In this document: in pieces, positions 1 through 6,814 of the stretch
Position numbering within the stretch: the first letter of the stretch is position 1
How the letters are laid out: each line of letters begins with the position of its first letter
From: Methanomassiliicoccus sp. UBA386
GTDB lineage: Archaea > Thermoplasmatota > Thermoplasmata > Methanomassiliicoccales > Methanomassiliicoccaceae
Length of the DNA: 10,813 bases
NCBI GenBank assembly: GCA_002498285.1
Contig: DAGU01000109.1
Location: 51,316-62,128, forward strand
Reading direction: 5' to 3'
Notes under the pieces: generated by a model
What the model saw: the letters and a program-made list of their open reading frames with translations, nothing else
The model's database searches: none
What the model was told of the DNA's origin: nothing
Program-made: the position numbers and the translations under genes

Positions 1-299
1 GGGACGCCAAGCGAGGCGGCCATGCTCGAGATCTCGTTCACCCTATCAACGAACGCCTGCCGACGTTTCTCGTCCTCATCGGCCAGGTCGATAAGGTCCA
101 GACGCCCGCCGATGCGCATCTTCTCCGGAGCGTGGACGATCTGGCACCTCTCGTCCCGCGACAGAAGTGATCCCAGCTCATCGATGTCGTCGCCGTCCAG
201 CACCAAGATCTCGAAGAACTCGACGTCCAGGTGGGACAGGCGCTCATGATCGCGCAGCGTGGTCATCGCGCCCAGGAGGGGTGGAGCGGCCATGCTCAT
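1..299 (-). CDS. Partial TIM-barrel protein, AP-endonuclease-2/sugar phosphate isomerase-like (N-terminal 99 codons)
   Basis: An open minus-strand frame runs from ATG at 299 off the left edge with no stop, giving 99 codons of a truncated protein. Codon use is strongly GC-ending, like the other genes here. The visible part has a beta-strand/acidic pattern (FFEILVLDGDDIDELGSLL, residues 28-46), then IVHAPEKMRIGGRLDL (54-69), then a long helix ending in SMAASLGV. An early strand, a short helix, a VHAP-type strand end and a helix of the DRVNEISSMAASLG kind is typical of xylose-isomerase-like/AP-endonuclease family 2 barrels, where the next strand carries metal-binding residues; that part lies outside the window. 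The start could be ATG 299 or ATG 293; 299 fits the promoter spacing slightly better. Substrate cannot be told. The family call is from pattern recognition and is moderately sure; that the frame is coding is more certain. Confidence 0.6.
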   Translation of the reverse strand, partial: MSMAAPPLLGAMTTLRDHERLSHLDVEFFEILVLDGDDIDELGSLLSRDERCQIVHAPEKMRIGGRLDLIDLADEDEKRRQAFVDRVNEISSMAASLGV

Positions 300-322
300 A
301 TCATGGGAGAACGATGATTCAA

Positions 323-339
323 GAATTATGGTATAAAAG
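323..339 (-). promoter_or_regulatory. Candidate archaeal promoter of the left minus-strand gene
   Basis: Read on the minus strand, CTTTTATA (339-332) is followed by CATAATTC (330-323). The first is the better TATA box and would put the transcript start near 309, giving a leader of about 10 nt before ATG 299. The second would put it at 299 itself, making the gene leaderless. I cannot decide between them from sequence alone. Confidence 0.45.
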
Positions 340-566
340 AGGCGGGGAAGGGTGTTCAAGGCGGAACATGAATCACCGTTATTCAGGAGGAGAATATAGG
401 GGGGGTGAGCCCTTCCCTCGCGCTCTTAGGCAGGTATTGGTGACCATTATTTAAAACATTCGGTTTGATTAATTGTATTTAACAAAATTAACGTTGCCCA
501 CTCCATTCCCTGACGATCATCAGCTCGGCTGGGACGGGCATATATTTTGATAATGGAGTATGGATA

Positions 567-574
567 CTTATATA
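567..574 (+). promoter_or_regulatory. TATA box of the histidine kinase gene
   Basis: CTTATATA is centred about 26 nt upstream of the GTG at 597, which is the usual archaeal distance from TATA box to transcript start. There is no Shine-Dalgarno before the GTG. Together these suggest a leaderless mRNA starting at or next to the GTG, and they support the choice of start codon. Confidence 0.6.
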
Positions 575-596
575 GCGAACGGCGATTCCCTCGGTC

Positions 597-2690
597 GTGT
601 CGGACCATTTGAGGGATGTGGCATGTGGTTCGGACGGCCCCGATAGTTTATCGTCCATAAGCGTTCAACATCTCGTCCGAGCCATTGGCGCGCCCCTCAT
701 CGTCGTTGACTCATCATCGAGAGTGACGCTCCTCAATCCCGCCGCCGAAGGTCTCATCGGCCGACAGGCTGAGGAGCTGATCGGCGAGGCGTTCCTAAAT
801 TTGCTCACTGGCGAGAGCGCCCGGGCCGATCGCGCTCTGTCCAGGGCGTTGCAGCGGTGTCTGGGTTCCAGCGAAGTATGCTCCGCCACCGCGTTGTTTC
901 GCACGCCCTATGGGCCGTCGGCAGTGCGCTTGACGATCGTTCCCTCAGTGTCGGGAGATGAGATAACAGGCGCGGTGCTGATCGGACGTCCCTTCCGGGG
1001 AAGCGAGGAGGCCGGCGAAGATCTGTCCGTGGAGCTGCTGGCATCCGCTCCGACCGACTTCATGGATGACGATGTCAATGTCATGCTGGGCGATGAACTG
1101 GCAAGGGTGGTCGATGTGCTGGATGTCGATCTGGCGGCCGCACGCCTGATCTCGCCGGACGGCCGCCCCATGCTGGTGTGCCATGGCATGGAGCCGCGGG
1201 AGGCGAGGGAGCTTCTCAGCACCAGGGGCCCCGATGGCCTTCTGCTCTACCAGGCGGTGGCGTATGCTGATAACATCATCTCGGACAAAGACGCCGACGG
1301 CGGCTATCCGGCGCCGGGCAACATCACCTCATTCGCCGCGTTTCCGCTCCACGCCTGCTCCGGCTCGGGCGGATGCATCGTCTTCGGTGTAAGGGATGAG
1401 GCAAGCTCCATCCGCCAGTACTCCAGGATCCTGCAGATCCTGTGCAACCAGATCAACATCACGCTCAGGAACCACACGCTGAACTTCGAGCTGAAGAATC
1501 GCAACACCCAGCTTCGCGGTCTGTACGAGACGTCCAAGGCGGTGTCCACGTCCCTCGATCTGAACGAGGTCATGCAGATCATCGTGGGGATCGCCATGTC
1601 GCTGGTCGACGCCGAGAACTGCTTCATCTTCGAGCTGGACCATGTGACCAACAAGCTGCGCATACTGTCGATGATGACGCAGTGGGCGTTCGATCCCACG
1701 ATGGAGCTGGACCTCAACGAGGGGCTGGTGGGCGTGGTCGCCTCGACCAGGCAGGGCATCCTGGCCCCGCGGGCCGATCTCGATCCGAGAGCGAGGCAGG
1801 TGGAGGGGACGCCTGACACGCCCAGCTCCATGATCGTGGTGCCGCTCATCATCAACGACCGCATGCTGGGCGTGATGAGCCTTGAGAAAACCCCGGGAGT
1901 GCCGTTCGACCGCTCGCAGTACGAACTGATCGAACTGTTCTCGGTCCATGCGTCCATGGCCATCAACAACGCCTACATGTTCGGCGATCTGAAGAGAACG
2001 GCATCCTCGCTGCAGATGTTCAACGTTCTGCTGACGCACGACGTGGCCAACTTCAACTCGCCCATCCATGGATATCTCGAGATGCTCCTGAGGGAGCCGA
2101 CGCTGGACGAGAGGCAGAATCGCTACGTGCGCTCCGCCCTGATCCAGTCGGACAACATATCGGAGCTCATAGCGGACATCCGCCAGATCATCGCCATGCG
2201 CAACAATGGGAATGGATGGAAGCTGGAACCGACCGACCTGGTGCCCGTCATCAACGAGGCGCTTCTTGACATCTCCGCCAATGCGGTCTACGAGGACATC
2301 GAGGTCACGTTCCAGCCATCGGTGGAGAGCGCCCTGGTGCAGGGTAACTCGTTCCTGAAGGGGCTTTTCTACAACCTGCTCTCGAACGCCTGCAAGTACG
2401 GCAAGGGCCTCCCCGTGACGATCGGCCTGGAGGCATGCGACAAGAGGGGCTCGTGGTGGAGGGTCACCATCGAGGACCGCGGCCGGGGCATCCAGGACGA
2501 GATGAAGGACCGGCTGTTCAGGCGGTTCGACCAGCTGGACACGTCGCATGCGGCCGAGGGGCATGGCCTCGGGCTGTCGGTGGTCGCTGAGCTGGTCCGG
2601 CGCTTCGGCGGCCGGGTGAGGGTCGAGGACCGGATCCAGGGCGACCACAGCCAGGGATCGAGGTTCATCGTCCTGCTGCCAAGGTACTAG
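597..2690 (+). CDS. Soluble PAS-GAF-GAF sensor histidine kinase
   Basis: This 697-residue protein autophosphorylates a histidine in response to a signal and would pass the phosphate to a response regulator. Domains: PAS at about 21-130 (PLIVVDSSSRVTLLNPAAEGLIG core), a GAF-like region at about 155-290, a clearer GAF at about 310-460 (SMIVVPLIINDRMLGVMSLE), then a phosphoacceptor helix with H481 in THDVANFNSP. The ATPase domain follows: N-box NLLSNA (593-598), G1 box EDRGRG (626-631), F box RLFRRF (639-644) and G2 box GHGLGL (655-660). No transmembrane helix or signal peptide is visible, so it should sense inside the cell. The H-box is of the HD-x-x-N type rather than the bacterial H-E-L-R-x-P. 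No response regulator gene lies in the window, so it is an orphan here. The GTG start is supported by the TATA box 26 nt upstream; the next in-frame GTG is at 618. The ligand is unknown. Confidence 0.9.
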   Translation: MSDHLRDVACGSDGPDSLSSISVQHLVRAIGAPLIVVDSSSRVTLLNPAAEGLIGRQAEELIGEAFLNLLTGESARADRALSRALQRCLGSSEVCSATALFRTPYGPSAVRLTIVPSVSGDEITGAVLIGRPFRGSEEAGEDLSVELLASAPTDFMDDDVNVMLGDELARVVDVLDVDLAAARLISPDGRPMLVCHGMEPREARELLSTRGPDGLLLYQAVAYADNIISDKDADGGYPAPGNITSFAAFPLHACSGSGGCIVFGVRDEASSIRQYSRILQILCNQINITLRNHTLNFELKNRNTQLRGLYETSKAVSTSLDLNEVMQIIVGIAMSLVDAENCFIFELDHVTNKLRILSMMTQWAFDPTMELDLNEGLVGVVASTRQGILAPRADLDPRARQVEGTPDTPSSMIVVPLIINDRMLGVMSLEKTPGVPFDRSQYELIELFSVHASMAINNAYMFGDLKRTASSLQMFNVLLTHDVANFNSPIHGYLEMLLREPTLDERQNRYVRSALIQSDNISELIADIRQIIAMRNNGNGWKLEPTDLVPVINEALLDISANAVYEDIEVTFQPSVESALVQGNSFLKGLFYNLLSNACKYGKGLPVTIGLEACDKRGSWWRVTIEDRGRGIQDEMKDRLFRRFDQLDTSHAAEGHGLGLSVVAELVRRFGGRVRVEDRIQGDHSQGSRFIVLLPRY

Positions 2691-2712
2691 CCCCTGCAAG
2701 GAGAACTGAACC

Positions 2713-2720
2713 TTTTTATC
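2713..2720 (+). promoter_or_regulatory. TATA box of the flavoprotein gene
   Basis: TTTTTATC is centred about 26 nt before the GTG at 2743, the same spacing as for the kinase gene, so the gene has its own promoter just after the kinase stop at 2690. The T-run could also help end the kinase transcript. Confidence 0.5.
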
Positions 2721-2742
2721 GAGCGGCCCTCATCGATATCCC

Positions 2743-3312
2743 GTGACATTCGTTCTTGGCATCGCCGGCAGCCCCCGCCGCGGCGGCAACACCGAGCTGC
2801 TGCTCGACGCCGCCCTGGACGGGGCGAGGCGAGAGGGCGCGGAGGTCCGCAAGGTCGTCCTTACTGACCTGGTCTTCTCGGGATGCACCTCCTGCGACGG
2901 CTGCAGGGACGGCCAAAGATGCGTGCTGGACGACGATCTCCAGGAGGTGTATGGCCTCATTGACGGGGCGGACGCCATCGTGCTGGCGTCCCCCATCTAC
3001 TTCGAGGGGCTCAGCTCTCAGATGAAGGCCATGATCGACCGCGGGCAGCTGTTCTGGTACAGGAAGCACTCGCTCGGGCTCGAAGGCAAGAAGAGGAGAG
3101 GAGCGATCATCGCCGTCGGGGCCAGAAGGAATGCCGATTTCACATCAGCGCTCCGCCCGGCCAAGATCTGGCTCCTGACGCTGGATGCCGATATGGCGAC
3201 GCTGACCTACGGCGGGTTCGAGGAGAAGGGCTCCATCCTGGACGACGCCGACGCATTGGAGGAGGCGCGCTCCCTGGGCCATGAGATGGTCGCGAAGCGA
3301 AATATCCATTAA
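2743..3312 (+). CDS. NADPH-dependent FMN reductase family/iron-sulfur flavoprotein-like protein
   Basis: This 189-residue flavodoxin-fold protein probably binds FMN and carries electrons in the cytoplasm. The N-terminus IAGSPRRGGNTELL (7-20) is the FMN phosphate-binding loop, and ASPIYFEGLSSQMKAMIDR (about 81-99) is the second family signature. Between them lies a compact cysteine motif, C48-x2-C51-x2-C54-x5-C60, followed by DDDL. Spacing of this kind binds a [4Fe-4S] cluster in methanogen iron-sulfur flavoproteins, but many flavodoxin-family relatives carry similar cysteines and a cluster is not proven. The GTG start is chosen because the phosphate loop begins seven residues in and a TATA box sits at the right distance. 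The NikR-like gene starts 26 nt after this stop on the same strand. The electron donor and acceptor cannot be told. Confidence 0.85.
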   Translation: MTFVLGIAGSPRRGGNTELLLDAALDGARREGAEVRKVVLTDLVFSGCTSCDGCRDGQRCVLDDDLQEVYGLIDGADAIVLASPIYFEGLSSQMKAMIDRGQLFWYRKHSLGLEGKKRRGAIIAVGARRNADFTSALRPAKIWLLTLDADMATLTYGGFEEKGSILDDADALEEARSLGHEMVAKRNIH

Positions 3313-3337
3313 CGTACGAGTCGTTCCACTGGCGTCC

Positions 3338-3715
3338 ATGGTCGTCATCAGCATATCCCTGCCCGCCCAGGAGCTAAAGGAGTTCGAGGAGGTGGCCAAC
3401 CGCGCTGGCTTCTCTTCCCGTTCCGACGCGGTGAGGGATGCGCTCTCCCGCTTCGTCTCGGCCAACAGCTGGGCCATCGGCATGGAGGGACAGGTGTCCT
3501 GCGTCGTCTCCATCATCTACGCCGACCGGAAGAAGCACCACGTGCACGAGGCCGTGCATCGATACGCGGACATAGTGCACTCATCGATGCATACGCATCT
3601 GGAGCAGCGCTGCGTCGAGCAGGTCGTCCTCGACGGCGACGCGGAGGAGGTGCGCAAGCTCCTGGTCGAGCTGTCGGCCCATAAGGACGTCCGCATAACG
3701 ATGAGCATGTTCTGA
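3338..3715 (+). CDS. nikR: NikR-like ribbon-helix-helix metal-responsive regulator
   Basis: This 125-residue protein looks like a metal-sensing repressor of the NikR family, which works as a tetramer with DNA-binding dimers flanking a metal-binding ACT-like core. The ribbon-helix-helix is at about 2-42 (ISISLPAQELKEFEEV strand and helix, then GFSSRSDAVRDALSRF). The C-terminal half has the strand SCVVSIIYAD and a metal region with H74, H85, H87 and C92. These align with E. coli NikR His76, His87, His89 and Cys95, but the gap between the last His and Cys is one residue shorter (H-L-E-Q-R-C). ATG 3338 is chosen because the strand starts right after it; the frame is open upstream but overlaps the flavoprotein. 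No nickel importer genes are nearby. A P1B-2 metal ATPase starts 71 nt downstream. A weak AAATATCC box near 3300 may be its promoter, or it may be co-transcribed with the flavoprotein. The metal sensed could be Ni, Zn or another. Confidence 0.82.
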   Translation: MVVISISLPAQELKEFEEVANRAGFSSRSDAVRDALSRFVSANSWAIGMEGQVSCVVSIIYADRKKHHVHEAVHRYADIVHSSMHTHLEQRCVEQVVLDGDAEEVRKLLVELSAHKDVRITMSMF

Positions 3716-3716
3716 A

Positions 3717-3736
3717 GGCCGTTTATTAAACTGGCC
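3717..3736. promoter_or_regulatory. Dyad between NikR-like and ATPase genes, candidate operator or hairpin
   Basis: GTTTA-T-TAAAC (3721-3731) is a perfect 5-1-5 inverted repeat. It is framed by GGCC on the left (3717-3720) and GGCC on the right (3733-3736) with one extra T, so as RNA it could fold into an 8-bp stem with one bulged base. It begins one base after the NikR-like stop codon and ends about 20 bases before the ATPase TATA box. It could be an operator for the regulator or a 3'-end hairpin. Confidence 0.35.
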
Positions 3737-3756
3737 GCCATGATTTAGCACATCCC

Positions 3757-3764
3757 CTAAATAG
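3757..3764 (+). promoter_or_regulatory. TATA box of the metal ATPase gene
   Basis: CTAAATAG is centred about 26 nt upstream of the ATG at 3787, with no Shine-Dalgarno between them. This points to a leaderless transcript separate from that of the NikR-like gene. Confidence 0.5.
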
Positions 3765-3786
3765 CGTTGACTGGTTCGTTAGCAGC

Positions 3787-5907
3787 ATGGACGAGCCTCG
3801 TCGGATGACCTTCGGCGTGGAGGGCATGGACTGCATCGAATGCGCGAGAAAGATCGAGAAGGCAGTTCTGTCGCTCGATGGGGTCCGTCAGGTGCGGGTG
3901 TCCTACACCCTGGGTAAGCTGCAGGTGGAGGCCGACCGGGACAAGGTCGCCGAGGACGACGTCCGCGGCGTCCTGAAGCGTCTGGGATACGGCTCCAGGA
4001 GCGAGGAGGCTCCCCTGGAAGATTTCTTCTCAGGGAGCAATCGGCGGCTGCTGATCACGATCGCATCCGGCGTCCTGCTGTTCCTCGGAGCGGTGGGCGA
4101 GTTCATCCTGCACGAGCCGCTGCTGTACCTTCCGGCGTACGGAGCGGCCATCGCGGTGGGCGGCTCCTACATCGCCTTCCGTGGCGTGGCGTCCCTCCGC
4201 CAGCGCTATCTGGACATGAACGTGCTGATGATCATCGCGGTCATCGGCGCCATCCTCATACGTTCGTACGAGGAAGCGGCCTCCATCGTCTTCCTGTTCT
4301 CGCTGGCCGAGCTGCTGGAATCGTTCTCGGTCGCCCGAACCAGGCGGTCGATATCCGAGCTCATGGACTTCGCGCCCAGGACCGCCAGGCTGCTCCGCGA
4401 GGGGAAGGAGGAAAGCGTCGACGTCACCGACGTGAGGGTGGGCGACGTCGCCGTCGTCCGTCCCGGCGAACGGATCCCGGTGGACGGCGAGGTCATCGGC
4501 GGAGAGTCGATGGTCGAGGAGAGCGCCGTCACCGGCGAGAGCGCGCCGGTCGCCAAGGCCGCCGGCGATGCCGTGTTCGGCGGCACCCTGAACGGCTCAG
4601 GCACGCTGGATGTCCGGGTGACCAAGCACTTCGAGGACAACGTCATAACGAAGATCGTGCGGCTGGTGGAGGAGGCGGAAGCGGCCAAGGCCCCGTCGGA
4701 ACGGTTCGTCGACCGCTTTGCCAGGTTCTACACGCCCGTCGTCATAACCCTGGCCGTGGCGACCATGTTCCTTCCGACCATCCTCTTCGGCCAGCCGCTG
4801 GAGGGATGGTTCTACCGCGGGCTCGTGCTGCTGGTGATCTCATGCCCCTGCGCTCTCGTTCTTTCGACTCCGGTGTCGGTCGTCTCCGCGATCTCGGGGG
4901 GCGCGCGGCGCGGGGTGCTGTTCAAGGGCGGCCTGTACCTCGAAAGGATGAACGACGTCAGGGTGGTGGCGTTCGACAAGACCGGGACGCTCACCACCGG
5001 CCGGACGGTGGTGGAGGACATCGTCCCGTTCGATGGGTACTCGGCAAGAGATGTCCTCAAGGTCGCGGCGTCGGCCGAGAACCGTTCGGAGCATCACCTG
5101 GCGAGGGCCGTGATGGAGCGGGCGCGTTCGGAGGACGTACTGTTCGAGGAGGGCACATCGTTCCAGGCCTTCGCCGGCAAGGGCGTGGGCATCCAGATCC
5201 TCGACCGCATCGTCTACGCCGGGAGCCCGCAGTTCTTCTGCGAACGTGGCATCGACCTGTCGGAATGGGACGAGCTGATCGAAAGTAGGACCGCGGCCGG
5301 CGCCACCGTCGTGCTGGTGGGCGGCGAGGAGGAGATGATGGGCATGCTGACCATCCGCGACACGCCGCGGCCGGAGGCGAGGGAAGTGGTGGAAGGCCTG
5401 AAGGACATGGGCATCGCCGTGGTCATGCTGACCGGCGACGCCGCGCCGGTGGCCGAGAAGGTCGCGAAGGAGCTCGGGATAGACGACTACCGCGCCGGTA
5501 TGCTGCCGGAGGACAAGCTGGCGGCGGTCGACGAGTACCGGAAGCGGTATGGCACGCTGCTCATGGTGGGCGACGGCATCAATGACGCCCCCGCCCTGGC
5601 AAAGGCCGACATCGGCATGGCCATGGGCGTGGCCGGCACCGACGTGGCGCTGGAAGCGGCAGACGTGGCATTGATGGGCGACGACCTCCGCTCGCTGCTG
5701 TTCTCGGTCCGCCTGGGCCGTACGGCGCGAAGGGTCATCAAGCAGAACATTGCCACCTCGCTGCTCGTCAAGCTCGCCCTTACCATCCTGGTGTTTCCGG
5801 GAGCGGTCACCCTGTGGATGGCCATCCTGGTGGGCGACCTCGGCGTCTCTCTGGCGGTCATCCTCAACGCTCTCCGCCTGAACAGGAGGGCGGTCACTCG
5901 CACCTGA
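3787..5907 (+). CDS. zntA: P1B-2 type heavy-metal (Zn/Cd/Pb) translocating ATPase
   Basis: This 706-residue membrane pump should export divalent soft metals using ATP. An N-terminal HMA domain (about 7-70) carries GMDCIEC with C16 and C19. Eight membrane segments can be placed: four at about 88-180, two around 315-365 and two at 655-697. The actuator has TGES (249-252). The membrane metal site is CPC (353-355) in the CPCALVLSTP pattern of the Zn/Cd class. The P-domain has DKTGTLT with phosphorylated D397, and later MVGDGINDAP (593-602). In the last two helices, N654...K662 and D684-L-G match the Lys and Asp that mark the ZntA/CadA subgroup rather than copper pumps. One oddity: the nucleotide-domain motif usually SEHPLA reads SEHHLA (434-439), so the conserved Pro is His437. 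The adjacent NikR-like gene is the obvious candidate regulator. The tail overlaps the convergent protease gene by 14 bases. Confidence 0.95.
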   Translation: MDEPRRMTFGVEGMDCIECARKIEKAVLSLDGVRQVRVSYTLGKLQVEADRDKVAEDDVRGVLKRLGYGSRSEEAPLEDFFSGSNRRLLITIASGVLLFLGAVGEFILHEPLLYLPAYGAAIAVGGSYIAFRGVASLRQRYLDMNVLMIIAVIGAILIRSYEEAASIVFLFSLAELLESFSVARTRRSISELMDFAPRTARLLREGKEESVDVTDVRVGDVAVVRPGERIPVDGEVIGGESMVEESAVTGESAPVAKAAGDAVFGGTLNGSGTLDVRVTKHFEDNVITKIVRLVEEAEAAKAPSERFVDRFARFYTPVVITLAVATMFLPTILFGQPLEGWFYRGLVLLVISCPCALVLSTPVSVVSAISGGARRGVLFKGGLYLERMNDVRVVAFDKTGTLTTGRTVVEDIVPFDGYSARDVLKVAASAENRSEHHLARAVMERARSEDVLFEEGTSFQAFAGKGVGIQILDRIVYAGSPQFFCERGIDLSEWDELIESRTAAGATVVLVGGEEEMMGMLTIRDTPRPEAREVVEGLKDMGIAVVMLTGDAAPVAEKVAKELGIDDYRAGMLPEDKLAAVDEYRKRYGTLLMVGDGINDAPALAKADIGMAMGVAGTDVALEAADVALMGDDLRSLLFSVRLGRTARRVIKQNIATSLLVKLALTILVFPGAVTLWMAILVGDLGVSLAVILNALRLNRRAVTRT

Positions 5908-6685
5908 TCCTTCCGGCGACGTTGGCGCGGTCCAGCTTGATGATCTTCCTGCGGACCCAGGCCACCATGGCCCACGTCATGATGGCCGATAGGACCAGTC
6001 CGATGAGCGACAGGATGCCGCTTGCCGACGGATCGAACAGGCTGATCGACGCCAGCAGGTTGAAGGCCGCGTGCAGCAGCACCGCCGCTACGTAGTACGG
6101 CAGCCATGACCGGGGCGTGCCGTAGAACATGTAGAAGCACCTCGAGCGCGAGAAGCCGAAGCCCACCAGCGCGCTGGCCGCCGTATGCAGCAAGGTCGAC
6201 GTCAGGGTCCTGGCGATCGCGGTGGCGATGAAGATGTCCGTTCCCGCCTCCATGGCGGTGATGTAGTACAGGACGTTCTCCATGGCGGCGAAGCCCAGGC
6301 CCACGGCGGCGCCGTACACCAGGCCGTTCTCCGGTTCGATCAGCCGCCGCGTCACGGTCATGATGCCGGTGGCCTTGGTGAACTCCTCGATGATGGGGGC
6401 CAGGACCACCGCCAGAACGAGCTCGTAGGCGATGACGCTCAGTCCGCCGGCCGCCGCATCGATGATGACGACGGCCACCGTCTCGAGGATGAGCGCCAGC
6501 AGCAACGCCGCCGACATGCCGTAGAGGAACACCCCCTGCACGGCGCGCAGCGGCTCACGGTCATAGATCTCGGCCGAGCGGACCCAGAGCATGTACAGGA
6601 TGGCCGGCACGAACGCCACGATCACGATGATGATGAGCCCCAGCAGACCGTTCACGCTACAGGAATACAGCGATGGACTAATCAA
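5894..6685 (-). CDS. PrsW-type intramembrane metalloprotease
   Basis: This 263-residue multi-pass membrane protein resembles the PrsW family, some members of which cleave membrane-bound regulators such as anti-sigma factors. The first helix is at about 12-35 (GLLGLIIIVIVAFVPAILYML), then YDREP, then six or so further helices. The family motifs are present: E100-E101-x2-K104 (APIIEEFTK), GFAAMEN with E136, H167 (LLHTAAS) and H205 (LLHAAFN); the Glu and His residues are the presumed zinc ligands and catalytic groups. The start is uncertain: TTG 6685 lies near the predicted transcript start, while GTG 6655 would begin two residues before the first helix. The archaeal substrate is unknown, since sigma/anti-sigma systems are absent. 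The gene converges on the ATPase gene and overlaps its last 14 bases, so the two stop codons lie inside each other's coding region. Confidence 0.85.
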   Translation of the reverse strand: MISPSLYSCSVNGLLGLIIIVIVAFVPAILYMLWVRSAEIYDREPLRAVQGVFLYGMSAALLLALILETVAVVIIDAAAGGLSVIAYELVLAVVLAPIIEEFTKATGIMTVTRRLIEPENGLVYGAAVGLGFAAMENVLYYITAMEAGTDIFIATAIARTLTSTLLHTAASALVGFGFSRSRCFYMFYGTPRSWLPYYVAAVLLHAAFNLLASISLFDPSASGILSLIGLVLSAIMTWAMVAWVRRKIIKLDRANVAGRIRCE

Positions 6686-6710
6686 ACTATTTGGCGGACG
6701 AGCGGTCCGA

Positions 6711-6718
6711 TCTAAAAA
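6711..6718 (-). promoter_or_regulatory. Candidate TATA box of the PrsW-like gene
   Basis: On the minus strand TTTTTAGA (6718-6711) would place the transcript start near 6687-6688, two or three bases before the TTG at 6685. The box is a weak match, so this is only modest support for the TTG start over GTG 6655. Confidence 0.35.
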
Positions 6719-6733
6719 TGGGTGATGGACGAG

Positions 6734-6814
6734 CTAATGTCCCATCTTCGAAAAGACGTCGGCGAAAGAGCAGCCCCCGGAGGGATCTTTGACCGGCGCT
6801 CCGGAGAACGTCAC
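6734..6814 (-). CDS. Possible 26-residue small protein
   Basis: A minus-strand frame from GTG 6814 to TAG 6734 encodes 26 residues including the pattern DPSGGCSFADVFSKMG. An in-frame TAA lies just upstream (around 6823), so the ORF is closed and short. Most third positions are G or C, as in the real genes. A weak CAATAG box (minus strand, 6843-6838) sits about 26 nt upstream, the spacing of other leaderless genes here. I recognise no family. It lies in the gap of about 200 bases between the rmlB stop and the PrsW-like gene, where nothing else is visible. It could easily be chance. Confidence 0.25.
   Translation of the reverse strand: MTFSGAPVKDPSGGCSFADVFSKMGH

Larger units (their letters stand above)
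300..596. other. AT-rich divergent intergenic region
   Basis: This 297-base gap separates the left minus-strand gene from the histidine kinase gene. The stretch 440-500 is very AT-rich, in contrast to the GC-rich genes. It holds promoter-like boxes for both flanking genes and a TATAAAAG box readable toward the right. A 28-codon ORF (368-454, plus) lies in it but has no protein-like character. The odd dyad TGGTGACCA (around 436-446) is short. I see no RNA gene here. Confidence 0.6.

Noticed and set aside
368..454. 28-codon ORF after the plus-facing TATAAAAG box
   Set aside because: It sits in AT-rich non-coding sequence, has no protein-like pattern, and its GGAGG stretches are internal to the frame rather than before the start.
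1329..2699. Long minus-strand open frame opposite the histidine kinase gene
   Set aside because: It lies opposite a gene with clear kinase motifs; the translation is rich in His, Gln, Arg and Val as expected for an antisense shadow of GC-rich coding DNA, and no domain is recognisable.
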